Shown: positions 7,204 through 13,770 of the stretch, piece by piece | Layout of the letters: each line of letters begins with the position of its first letter | Position numbering within the stretch: position 1 is the first letter of the stretch | NCBI GenBank assembly: GCA_016931085.1 | Contig: JAFGFO010000059.1 | Location: forward strand, 1 to 15,850 | Origin: Thermoflexales bacterium | Lineage (GTDB): Bacteria; Chloroflexota; Anaerolineae; Fen-1058 | Direction of reading: 5' to 3' | DNA length: 15,850 bases | Program-made: the position numbers and the translations under genes | Notes under the pieces: generated by a model | Told to the model about the DNA's origin: nothing | Seen by the model: only the letters and a program-made list of their open reading frames with translations | Database searches by the model: none

Positions 7204-9576
7204 TTGATACTTCTTTCCTGGTCCCAACTCGTGATCCTGGCCATCCTCTGGCTGGCGGCTTTCCTCTTTGCCCGCTGGCGGGGCGGGCCGCGCGCGCTTC
7301 ACCTGGACGTAGCAGCGATTGGCGGCCTGGCCCTGGCCTGTCTGGGCTTTTACTGGCAAATCTTTTTCAACGGCGCGTGGATGCCGCCGGGCGGCGGCGA
7401 CATAGCCTCGTTCTTGTGGCCCATGTACAGCTTTGCCGCGCGCAGCCTGAAAGCGGGTGTGCTGCCGTTGTGGAACCCCCACCTGTACGCCGGCGCACCC
7501 TTCGCCGCCGACAACCAGTCCGGCCTGTTTTACCCGATCAATGTGCTCGTGTTCCTCCTGGCCCCTACCCTCACCTACGAGACAGTCGAGCTATTGTCGG
7601 TCTGGCACGTGTGGTGGGCCGGGGTGGGGACCTACGTCTTGCTGCGTGACATGAGCACACGCCGCCTGCCGGCGTTGGGAGGAGCGTTGGCGTTCATGTT
7701 TTCCGACCTGTTCGTCACCCACTTTGGCAACACCAATCTCATCGCCGTGGCGGCCTGGCTGCCATGGGTATTTGCCGCCTTCAGGCGCGCGCGTGGCCCG
7801 CGCGGCTCGTATCGTTGGGCGTTGGCGGCCGGCGCGTTGTGGGGGATCGCGGCGCTGGCGGGGCACATGCAGATCACACTGTTGATCGGCCTGTGGCTGG
7901 CAGGGTACGCGCTCTATCAGGCCGGGCTGGAGCTTGCTAAGGGTGGGCCGGCTCTGCCCCGTCGAAAGCTTGGGCGGGCGCTGCGCCCCCTGCTTGTGGC
8001 CATCTTGAGCGGCGGCGTGATGCTAGGCTTTGCCGCGCTTATGCTGATACCGGCTTACGAGATGGCGCGTTACACGGGGCGGGCAGCCCTGGCCTACGAC
8101 GAGGCGGCGCGTTATTCGCTGCCGCCGGCGGCCTTGTTGGGCCTGGTCGTGCCGGGCCTGTTCGGACGTGGGGCGGGCGCACTGCCTGCCTGGGAGCGGG
8201 TCGAGGTGGGGTATATCGGCATCCTGCCATTAGCCTTGGCGCCGCTGGCGGGCGCGCTGGGGGGACGTCGTCGCAAGGGAAGCGAAACAGCCTTTTTGGC
8301 CATCGCGGCCCTGGCGGCCCTGGCCCTGGCTATGGGCGGCTACAGCGTGCTGCACGGCTGGGTCTATCGTTTCGTGCCTGGATTCAACCAAATGCGCGCG
8401 CCGGCGCGTGCCGTGCTGCTGTTCGATTTTAGCGTGGCGTTGTTGGCCGGCCTGGCCTTGGACGCCTGGCTGAGCGCGCTTTCCCGCCGCGCGCGCCGCG
8501 CGCTCCAGGCAGCCGCGCGCGGCCTGGCCTGGTTGGGTGTCGGGTTGGCAGGGATGGGCTTACCGCTGCTCTATTTTATGGTGACCATGTCACGCGGGGA
8601 CACCGGCCTGCTGGGGCGCAACGTGGCGGTGTTCAATGGCCTGGCCATGGCCATCCTCCTGGTAGGGGCCAGCGCGCTGTTGATGCTCGCGCGCGCCAGC
8701 GCGTGGCTCAAGCCGCGCGCTGTAAGCGTCTTGGCGATAGCCCTGCTGGCCTTTGACCTTTTCACGCTCGGCTCGCCGGTAGACATCGAACCGAACGATC
8801 CGGCCTCAGGCTCCCAATACCCCAAGATCGTATCATTTTTGAGCGAGCAGGCCGATCTCTTTCGCATCGAGGTCGCCTCTGGCCTGTGGCAGCCTGACGC
8901 GGCCTTGCTCCACGGCCTGTACGACGTGGGGGGCATCTATAACCCACTCAGCCTGGCGGCTTACCAGACCTACGTGGGGGGAATGGGCTCGCGGGGCAGC
9001 CCGCTCTACAATGCCTTGAACGTCAAGTACGTGTTGGCCGACAAGGGACAGCCGCCGGGCGACGCGCGCTTTGTGCCGGTGATGGCGGACGATCCCCGCC
9101 TGGACGTGTATCTCAACACAGCAGCTTTGCCGCGCGCATGGCTGGTGGGGAGCAGCGTCGTCGTCTCGGGGGGAGGGCAGGCCTGGCAGGCCATCCACGC
9201 GCCGGATTTCGATCCGAGCATCACAGTCGTGGTGGAGAACGGTGTGGAGCTGGACAGCAGCCTCCCGCCTGGCGACGCGCACCTGGCGATTGAGCGCTAT
9301 AGCGCAAACGAGATGCATCTGTCAGCTAACGTGCCCGTCCCGGCTTACCTGGTGTTGAGCGAGGTGTATTACCCTGGCTGGCGCGCCTGGGTAGACGAGC
9401 GCCCGGTGGCGGTCTTGCCGGCTGACTTTGTCCTGCGGGCCGTGTATCTTGAGCCAGGGGTGCACCGCCTACGCTTGGCTTTCCAGCCGTCGTCTTGGAC
9501 ACTGGGCCTGCTGGTGAGCATCATCACCTGGTTGGCCCTGGCCGTCGTGTCCCTGGCTGCCCGGCGGCCAAAATAA
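7204..9576 (+). CDS. YfhO-family membrane protein
   Basis: A protein of up to 790 aa resembling the bacterial YfhO family, large GT-C-like membrane proteins implicated in decorating cell-wall or membrane glycans. Hydrophobic segments begin within the first 20 residues. Conserved-looking elements are GDIASFLWPMYSFA (about 65-78), PLWNPHLYAGAPFAADNQSG (about 88-107) and FNQMRAPARAVLLFDF near the middle. A soluble beta-rich region from about residue 545 includes YYPGWRAWVDERPV (about 721-734), and a last transmembrane segment spans about 762-785. The start is uncertain: TTG at 7204 is the first usable codon after an in-frame stop at 7180, no Shine-Dalgarno is visible, and a GTG at 7231 is an alternative. 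It follows a second membrane transferase, suggesting a shared envelope-glycan role. Confidence 0.8.
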   Translation: MILLSWSQLVILAILWLAAFLFARWRGGPRALHLDVAAIGGLALACLGFYWQIFFNGAWMPPGGGDIASFLWPMYSFAARSLKAGVLPLWNPHLYAGAPFAADNQSGLFYPINVLVFLLAPTLTYETVELLSVWHVWWAGVGTYVLLRDMSTRRLPALGGALAFMFSDLFVTHFGNTNLIAVAAWLPWVFAAFRRARGPRGSYRWALAAGALWGIAALAGHMQITLLIGLWLAGYALYQAGLELAKGGPALPRRKLGRALRPLLVAILSGGVMLGFAALMLIPAYEMARYTGRAALAYDEAARYSLPPAALLGLVVPGLFGRGAGALPAWERVEVGYIGILPLALAPLAGALGGRRRKGSETAFLAIAALAALALAMGGYSVLHGWVYRFVPGFNQMRAPARAVLLFDFSVALLAGLALDAWLSALSRRARRALQAAARGLAWLGVGLAGMGLPLLYFMVTMSRGDTGLLGRNVAVFNGLAMAILLVGASALLMLARASAWLKPRAVSVLAIALLAFDLFTLGSPVDIEPNDPASGSQYPKIVSFLSEQADLFRIEVASGLWQPDAALLHGLYDVGGIYNPLSLAAYQTYVGGMGSRGSPLYNALNVKYVLADKGQPPGDARFVPVMADDPRLDVYLNTAALPRAWLVGSSVVVSGGGQAWQAIHAPDFDPSITVVVENGVELDSSLPPGDAHLAIERYSANEMHLSANVPVPAYLVLSEVYYPGWRAWVDERPVAVLPADFVLRAVYLEPGVHRLRLAFQPSSWTLGLLVSIITWLALAVVSLAARRPK

Positions 9577-9698
9577 TCCACGAAGAACACGAACGCTTCG
9601 CGCACGAAAGGCGCGAAGGGATTTCCGTCATCGGTGAGGGCGCTCATATGTTTATCGTCCAGGCCATCGAATGTGGCTCCCGTCTCGAATTGCCCTGT

Positions 9699-9727
9699 TT
9701 GACAGCTTGGCCGTTCTGTGGTATTTT
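9699..9727 (+). promoter_or_regulatory. Probable promoter of the acidic-protein gene
   Basis: A consensus -35 TTGACA (9699-9704), a 17-nt spacer and a weaker -10 TATTTT (9722-9727). The expected start near 9734 gives a leader of about 115 nt that carries all three tandem palindromes. Confidence 0.5.
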
Positions 9728-9757
9728 GTCGGCACAAATCGAGAGCTGTCTGTAGTA

Positions 9758-9814
9758 CGCCATTTCCGAATGGCGCCGCCATTTCCGAATGGCGCCGCCA
9801 TTTCTTAATGGCGC
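9758..9814. repeat. Three tandem 19-bp palindromes
   Basis: Three head-to-tail units of CGCCATTTCCGAATGGCGC (9758-9776, 9777-9795, 9796-9814). Each has arms CGCCATT and AATGGCG around a 4-nt loop. Units 1 and 2 are identical; unit 3 changes the loop from TCCG to TCTT and keeps both arms. They lie between a likely promoter and the strong ribosome binding site of the next gene. A related copy sits at 11251-11267 in the S1 leader. Confidence 0.85.
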
Positions 9815-9848
9815 CGTGTCCTTATTCCAATACAGGGAGGCGAGAGTT

Positions 9849-10079
9849 ATGGCCCGCATCCGGTGCCACTATAACGACTGTATCCATCTAGAGTCCAAGC
9901 TGTGCAGCGCGGATTCGATCGAGTTGGACCCCGAGATGGGGTGTCTGACGTATACCCAGGAAGAAAGCGAAGATCTGCCTGATGAAGAGGAATGGGAGGA
10001 AGAACTCTTTGACGAGGAAGACTGGGAGGAGTTGGACGAAGACGATTTGGAAGACGAAGACGAGGAAGAGGAATGGTAG
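9849..10079 (+). CDS. Small Cys4 protein with hyperacidic tail (DUF1540-like N-terminus)
   Basis: A 76-aa protein. The N-terminal part has four cysteines (Cys6, Cys11, Cys19, Cys32; spacing C-x4-C-x7-C-x12-C) with the pattern CSADSIEL after the third, resembling the small DUF1540 domain, probably a metal-binding knuckle. Residues 38-76 are almost pure acid: 29 of 39 are Asp or Glu, none is basic, and Trp49, Trp59 and Trp76 are spaced along it. ATG 9849 has AGGGAGG at 9834-9840, 8 nt upstream, one of the best ribosome sites in the window; an upstream in-frame ATG at 9789 lies inside the palindrome array and is rejected. The gene stands alone and ends before a bidirectional terminator. Such a tail could mimic nucleic acid or bind cations or basic proteins; that is inference. 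Confidence 0.75.
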   Translation: MARIRCHYNDCIHLESKLCSADSIELDPEMGCLTYTQEESEDLPDEEEWEEELFDEEDWEELDEDDLEDEDEEEEW

Positions 10080-10189
10080 TCCGTTTGCCTGGGTCGCGTG
10101 GCCCGGCAGGCCTGGCCCCACGTCTCCCGTCGCCGCCGAAGAGGGCCGAGCGGAAGCGTTTTTCCGGCCCACTGCGCTTTGCCTGGGGA

Positions 10190-10239
10190 AGCTTTTCAGA
10201 AACCGAGTTCTTCCTTAAAAACTCGGTTTTTGAAAAGCT
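10190..10239. terminator. Bidirectional hairpin terminator between convergent genes
   Basis: Arms 10190-10209 and 10220-10239 form a 20-bp stem with one G-T pair and a 10-nt loop. The core CCGAG/CTCGG is followed by TTTTT on the plus strand and by TTTCT on the minus strand. It lies 110 nt after the acidic-protein stop and 5 nt beyond the S1 stop, so it can end transcripts from both sides. Confidence 0.8.
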
Positions 10240-10244
10240 AATGG

Positions 10245-11210
10245 TTATTTGCGAGCCTGATGCTGTTGAAGCGTACGCTGCAGAATTTCGATTTGTGTCT
10301 GGCGCTGTTGGGCTTTTTGCTCAGGCGCCTGGCTGCTCGTCTTTTTAGGTGAGACCTGCTGCGCGGACTGGAAAGCCTGTTCCATAGCGGTCGGCAACGC
10401 CTCTTCTTCTTCCTCAGCCTCGGCTTGCTCCACAGGAGCGACCTCCTTCATGCTGAGTTGAATTTTCCGCCTGCGCTGGTCGACGTCCAAAACCTTGACG
10501 TCGATTTCTTCGCCAACCGAGATGAGCTCGGATGGATCCTGGATGAAGCCGCTGGCCAGCTCGCTGACGTGAATCAAGCCATCGCGTTCGGCGCCGATAT
10601 CCACAAAGGCGCCAAAGCGTTCCAGGCGGGTGACCTTGCCTCGATAGGTATGGCCCTTCTTCACCTGCTCCCAGGGGAGAGCTGGTGGTTCGAGTTTGGA
10701 CAAGCCGATTCGTTCTCGTTTTTTATCGACGCTGAGAATGTAGGCAGTCACCTCATCCCCTTCAGAGATCACGTCAGATGGCTTATTGATCCGCTCGCGT
10801 GCGAGTTGGCCGGTCGGGATCAGGCCTTCGCGCGGCCCGCCAAATTCCACAAAGGCGCCAAAGTCAGTCACGCTGGTGACCTTGCCACTTACCTGGAGAT
10901 CTTTTTTCAGATCCCCCCAATCGTAGCGCAGCGGCTCGAGCATCGTCAGGTTGACCATCTGCTTGCTTTGATCGACTTCTTTGACCCAAACCGAGACCTG
11001 GCTGCCAACCTGGAAGGCGTCGGCCACGCGCCTGACGCGATCCTGGCCTTCGGCTTTCATCTGCGAGATGTGCAGCATGCCAGGCCGTTCTACGCCGATG
11101 TCAACCAATGCGCCAAACAATTCAGTCTTGACGATCGTGCCCTCGACCAGCATCTTGGGTTTCAGCTCCCCGATCGAGCTGGGTGTCGTTTTTTGTTCCA
11201 ATTCGTCCAT
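10245..11210 (-). CDS. Three-domain S1 RNA-binding protein (ribosomal S1-like)
   Basis: A 321-aa protein with three S1 (OB-fold) domains at residues about 18-91, 104-173 and 184-256, each with the typical pattern G-x-V-x5-FGAFVDIG...GLIHVSEL (SGKVTSVTDFGAFVEFG, RGKVTRLERFGAFVDIG). The C-terminal tail (258-321) has an EEEEE stretch and a Gln/Lys-rich end. It is shorter than the six-domain proteobacterial S1 and resembles the short S1 homologues of Gram-positive-type lineages; it probably helps mRNA binding on the ribosome or acts as a general RNA chaperone. ATG at 11210 is preferred, with AAGGTG on the minus strand 6 nt ahead; a GTG three codons upstream (11219) would overlap that site. A consensus promoter and a hairpin motif lie directly upstream. 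Confidence 0.85.
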   Translation of the reverse strand: MDELEQKTTPSSIGELKPKMLVEGTIVKTELFGALVDIGVERPGMLHISQMKAEGQDRVRRVADAFQVGSQVSVWVKEVDQSKQMVNLTMLEPLRYDWGDLKKDLQVSGKVTSVTDFGAFVEFGGPREGLIPTGQLARERINKPSDVISEGDEVTAYILSVDKKRERIGLSKLEPPALPWEQVKKGHTYRGKVTRLERFGAFVDIGAERDGLIHVSELASGFIQDPSELISVGEEIDVKVLDVDQRRRKIQLSMKEVAPVEQAEAEEEEEALPTAMEQAFQSAQQVSPKKTSSQAPEQKAQQRQTQIEILQRTLQQHQARK

Positions 11211-11250
11211 AGCTTTCACCTTTCGTTAATCTATACGTCAAGAAATAGCG

Positions 11251-11267
11251 CGCCATTAGGAAATGAC
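11251..11267 (-). promoter_or_regulatory. Hairpin motif at the 5' end of the S1 transcript
   Basis: On the minus strand this reads GTCATTTCCTAATGGCG. It shares CATTTCC and AATGGCG, with identical spacing, with the palindromes at 9758-9814. In RNA it would still fold (GUCAUU with AAUGGC, one G-U pair). It begins about 6-7 nt after the -10 box, right at the expected transcription start. It could be an operator or a 5' mRNA hairpin. Confidence 0.55.
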
Positions 11268-11272
11268 ATGCC

Positions 11273-11301
11273 ATTATACCCTCACACGCGCGGGCTGTCA
11301 A
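11273..11301 (-). promoter_or_regulatory. Perfect-consensus sigma70 promoter for the S1 gene
   Basis: Minus strand: TTGACA at 11301-11296, a 17-nt spacer and TATAAT at 11278-11273. Both hexamers and the spacing match consensus exactly. The -35 lies inside the last codons of the amidase gene (the Ile-Asp-Ser codons), and the expected start is near 11266, about 55 nt before the S1 ATG. Confidence 0.85.
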
Positions 11302-12130
11302 TTGCCCCCGAGACCAGGCGTGCGTACAGCTCTGGCCGCCGGCCGCCTACGGTGTCCAGCTCAAACTCGCCAGGGCGGATGACCAGTCGTTTTTGGCGTG
11401 CCAGGCCAGGGTCGAACGTGGCCGTGATGATTTCCTCACCGAGGCCGGCTTGGGCCAGCCGGCCGCCGGCGGGATCCAGGATCACGCTCTTGCCGATAAA
11501 GTCAAAGCCGCGCTCGTGGCCGCAGCGATCACACGTTATCACAAAGACGCGGTTTTCCAAGGCGCGAGTAGGCGCGATGAAATCCGGCGCCGATTCGGCC
11601 CCTTCGGGCCAATTCGTGGGCAGCGCAATGATGTCTGCGCCGTTCAGCGCCAGGCAGCGCGCGGCTTCTGGAAAGCGCAGATCGTAACACACGAGCAAGC
11701 CCAAGCGCCCCAACTCCGTGTCATAGACCTGCAGGCCACTATCCCCTGGGTCTGCCAGCCTATCCACACCCAGGAAAGGCAGGTGCGATTTGCGGTAGCA
11801 GCCAATCAAGCCATGTGGCCCGACAAGCACAGCGCTGTTATAGAGCCGCTCGCCGGCGTCCTCAAGCATACCTATGACGGCATAGACACCTTTTGCCCGG
11901 CAAGCTTGAGCAAAAGCCTGCACAGACGGCCCAGGCACCGGCTCAGCGGCAGCCCGTGCCTCGTCCAGCGTGTCGAGACAATAACCGGACAGGGCCGCTT
12001 CGGGGAACACGATCAATTGCGCGCCCAGCCCCACAGCTTTATCGAGCAGATCAAGAATAATAGCGCGATTGTCCCCCACCTGCCCGATCTTGGGGTCCAT
12101 CTGGACCGCGGCAACGGTGATATTCGCCAC
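11282..12130 (-). CDS. Carbon-nitrogen hydrolase (nitrilase superfamily amidase)
   Basis: A 282-aa cytoplasmic amidase of the nitrilase superfamily with a clear Glu-Lys-Cys triad: Glu44 (FPEAALSG), Lys114 (YRKSHLPF) and Cys148 (LLVCYDLRFPE). A further typical segment is TRALENRVFVITC. Members hydrolyse small amides such as omega-amides, carbamoyl compounds or damaged metabolites; the sequence does not fix the substrate. The start is GTG at 12130, with GAGGAA 5 nt upstream on the minus strand (12136-12141). It lies 48 nt after the unknown 124-aa gene and probably shares its promoter. Its 3' end contains the S1 promoter. Confidence 0.9.
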   Translation of the reverse strand: MANITVAAVQMDPKIGQVGDNRAIILDLLDKAVGLGAQLIVFPEAALSGYCLDTLDEARAAAEPVPGPSVQAFAQACRAKGVYAVIGMLEDAGERLYNSAVLVGPHGLIGCYRKSHLPFLGVDRLADPGDSGLQVYDTELGRLGLLVCYDLRFPEAARCLALNGADIIALPTNWPEGAESAPDFIAPTRALENRVFVITCDRCGHERGFDFIGKSVILDPAGGRLAQAGLGEEIITATFDPGLARQKRLVIRPGEFELDTVGGRRPELYARLVSGAIDSPRV

Positions 12131-12178
12131 AGGCTTTCCTCGATGTATACAACGCCCTGGGTCAATGCCAGCGGCGCA

Positions 12179-12553
12179 TTAGACGAGCGGCGAGGCTGCC
12201 GGTCCCCAATCTAGGGGATCGTTCTCAGCTTGCTCGGCCTGGAGGCGAACCCACAGATGAAGCATGTGGCCTTCGTCCACTTCTGTCCAGCGGGCCGCGA
12301 CGATGTCGGCTTGCTGGCGCATGCCCATCTCGTCGGGAAAGTCCAACTGGGCCGGGCGATCTTCGCGCCAGGCGCTTTGGCAGCGTTCCACCAGGCGCGG
12401 CCCGTTGAGTGTGCGCATCTGGCAGTAAGCCACCTGGCGGGGGAGAACATCCTCGTGCAGCGACCAGGCCCACAGATCGTCCGCCGGGCGGAACTCGGGC
12501 TTGGGGCCTTCGACGATGGTGATGACTTCGTACTCTTCGTTCGATTGTTTCAC
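12179..12553 (-). CDS. Hypothetical protein, 124 aa
   Basis: Family not recognised. It is soluble, without signal peptide or transmembrane segment, tryptophan-rich for its size and acidic at both ends. Notable stretches are a beta-like EYEVITIVEGPKPEF at the N-terminus, DDLWAWSLHEDVLPRQVAYC and the paired strand-like MLHLWVRLQAE near the C-terminus, suggesting a small mixed alpha/beta fold. It starts at GTG 12553 with AAGGAG 8 nt upstream, behind a strong promoter at 12590-12618, which together with the clean open frame supports a real gene. It precedes the amidase by 48 nt in a likely two-gene operon. Confidence 0.7.
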   Translation of the reverse strand: MKQSNEEYEVITIVEGPKPEFRPADDLWAWSLHEDVLPRQVAYCQMRTLNGPRLVERCQSAWREDRPAQLDFPDEMGMRQQADIVAARWTEVDEGHMLHLWVRLQAEQAENDPLDWGPAASPLV

Positions 12554-12589
12554 GGTCGGCGCTCCTTAAAACTCGATTTTAGCGTGCTG

Positions 12590-12618
12590 ATTATAACGCT
12601 TGCCGCCCGCTTGGTCAA
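12590..12618 (-). promoter_or_regulatory. Strong sigma70 promoter overlapping the ubiX stop codon
   Basis: Minus strand: TTGACC (12618-12613), a 17-nt spacer and TATAAT (12595-12590). The -35 contains the TGA stop of ubiX (12615-12617). The expected start near 12583 gives a leader of about 30 nt for the GTG at 12553. Confidence 0.8.
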
Positions 12619-13175
12619 GTCGGCCACTCCTGGTACAGCGTGTTGTCAAAGCCCAGCCGCAGCAGGACACGCCCGACGATGTTGTCGATCAGCTCTTGGA
12701 GGGTTCGGGGTCGGGTGTAAAAGGCCGGAACAGGAGGAAAGATGACCGCCCCGCTGCCGGCCGCCTGGGCCATCAGGTGGATGTGACCGGGATGCAGGGG
12801 AGCTTCGCGCACGACCAGGATCAGCGGGCGACCTTCCTTGAGCGTCACGTCAGCCGCGCGCGACATCAGGTCTGCGTCGTAGGAGTGGGCCACCGCGCTC
12901 AGACGCTTGATCGAGCAAGGGACGATGACCATGCCGGAGGTGACGAACGAGCCGCTGGCAATCGCCGCACCTATGTCGTGCGGCGGGTAGACGGCGTCAG
13001 CCAACGCTTCCACGTCCGCGATCGCCCAGTCGCTTTCCTGCGCGATCGTTGTACGCGCGGCCGGGCTGATGACCAGGTGCGTTTCGGCCAGCCCGGCCTG
13101 TCGAAGGACCTCCAACAGCCGGATGCCCAAGATGGCCCCGCTGGCGCCGCTGATGCCGACGATTAAGCGCCTCAT
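12615..13175 (-). CDS. ubiX: Flavin prenyltransferase UbiX
   Basis: A 186-aa flavoprotein, the normal length for UbiX, which joins a dimethylallyl group to FMN to make the prenylated cofactor of UbiD-type decarboxylases. The N-terminal phosphate-binding loop GISGASGAILGIRLLE is at residues 7-22, then SGSFVTSGMVIVPCSIKRLS (74-93), with the conserved PCS and the SGS region, and REAPLHPGHIHLM (123-135). The ATG follows a CTGARAC heptad repeat by one base and has no Shine-Dalgarno. The gene lies 41 nt after def on the same strand. No ubiD is in the window; its partner must lie elsewhere. Confidence 0.93.
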   Translation of the reverse strand: MRRLIVGISGASGAILGIRLLEVLRQAGLAETHLVISPAARTTIAQESDWAIADVEALADAVYPPHDIGAAIASGSFVTSGMVIVPCSIKRLSAVAHSYDADLMSRAADVTLKEGRPLILVVREAPLHPGHIHLMAQAAGSGAVIFPPVPAFYTRPRTLQELIDNIVGRVLLRLGFDNTLYQEWPT

Positions 13176-13176
13176 G

Positions 13177-13196
13177 GTTTCAGGTTTCAGGTCTCA
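13177..13196 (-). repeat. CTGARAC heptad repeat abutting the ubiX start
   Basis: On the minus strand: CTGAGAC-like heptamer followed by two CTGAAAC units, then C and the ATG. The 20-nt string is identical to 7180-7199. In both copies TTGAGC lies just upstream (here contiguous, there separated by 3 extra bases). Confidence 0.75.
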
Positions 13197-13216
13197 GCTC
13201 AAGACTTGCAATCGCC

Positions 13217-13750
13217 CTATGTCCGTCGCTCATGCATCTCCACCTGTTCTTCGGTGCCCACTTCGATCGGCCAGATTTTCGCCGGGTCGTCGATGCGGTC
13301 GATGAACAGGACCCCGTCCAGGTGATCGATCTCGTGCTGGAAAACACGCGCCAGCCAGCCTTCGACTTTGAGCTTGATCTTGCGGCCGTGCCGGTCCAAG
13401 CCTTTGACGACGACGCTGGCGTGGCGATCGACTTCGCCGGCGTAACCGGGGACAGACAAGCAGCCCTCGTTGCCAGCCACGATCTCGTCTGACTTGAAGA
13501 GGTATTCCGGGTTGATCACCACGTACAGCTTGCCGCTGCCGGGCGTATCGGCGTCCTCTTCGATCTCGGCCACAAACAGGCGCACCGACTGTGCCACCTG
13601 GGGCGCGGCCAGGCCCAGGCCCGGCGCGTCGCGCATGGTCTCTACCATGTCGTCGATCAAGCCTGAAATCTGGGGCGTGATCCGCTTGATCTTTTTGGCC
13701 GGGCGGCGCAAGATGGGATTATCTGTGCCAATGATGTCTAACAGTGTCAT
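13217..13750 (-). CDS. def: Peptide deformylase
   Basis: A 177-aa metalloenzyme that removes the formyl group from nascent proteins. All three signature motifs are present: GLGLAAPQ (44-51), EGCLS (95-99, metal ligand Cys97) and QHEIDH (138-143, two ligand His and the catalytic Glu). The length fits the type I/III range. The ATG at 13750 has AGGAG 4 nt upstream on the minus strand. The frame is open further upstream, but that part lies inside the preceding gene in another frame. The gene begins 20 nt after the CNBD-PH gene stop and precedes ubiX, forming a probable three-gene operon. Confidence 0.95.
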   Translation of the reverse strand: MTLLDIIGTDNPILRRPAKKIKRITPQISGLIDDMVETMRDAPGLGLAAPQVAQSVRLFVAEIEEDADTPGSGKLYVVINPEYLFKSDEIVAGNEGCLSVPGYAGEVDRHASVVVKGLDRHGRKIKLKVEGWLARVFQHEIDHLDGVLFIDRIDDPAKIWPIEVGTEEQVEMHERRT

Positions 13751-13770
13751 AGTTCTCCTATCTATTGGGC

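Larger units (their letters stand above)
9577..9848. other. Intergenic region upstream of the acidic-protein gene
   Basis: 272 nt with no convincing gene. It contains an 8-bp hairpin (CTTCGCGC 9596-9603 with GCGCGAAG 9611-9618), which lacks a T-run; a possible promoter at 9699-9727; and three tandem palindromes at 9758-9814. Confidence 0.6.

Noticed and set aside
9596..9618. 8-bp hairpin after the YfhO-type gene as terminator
   Set aside because: The stem is good but no T-run follows, so termination cannot be claimed.
10425..11687. Long plus-strand frame opposite the S1 gene and the amidase
   Set aside because: It mirrors the minus-strand S1 repeats; both opposite genes have clear domain motifs and start signals.
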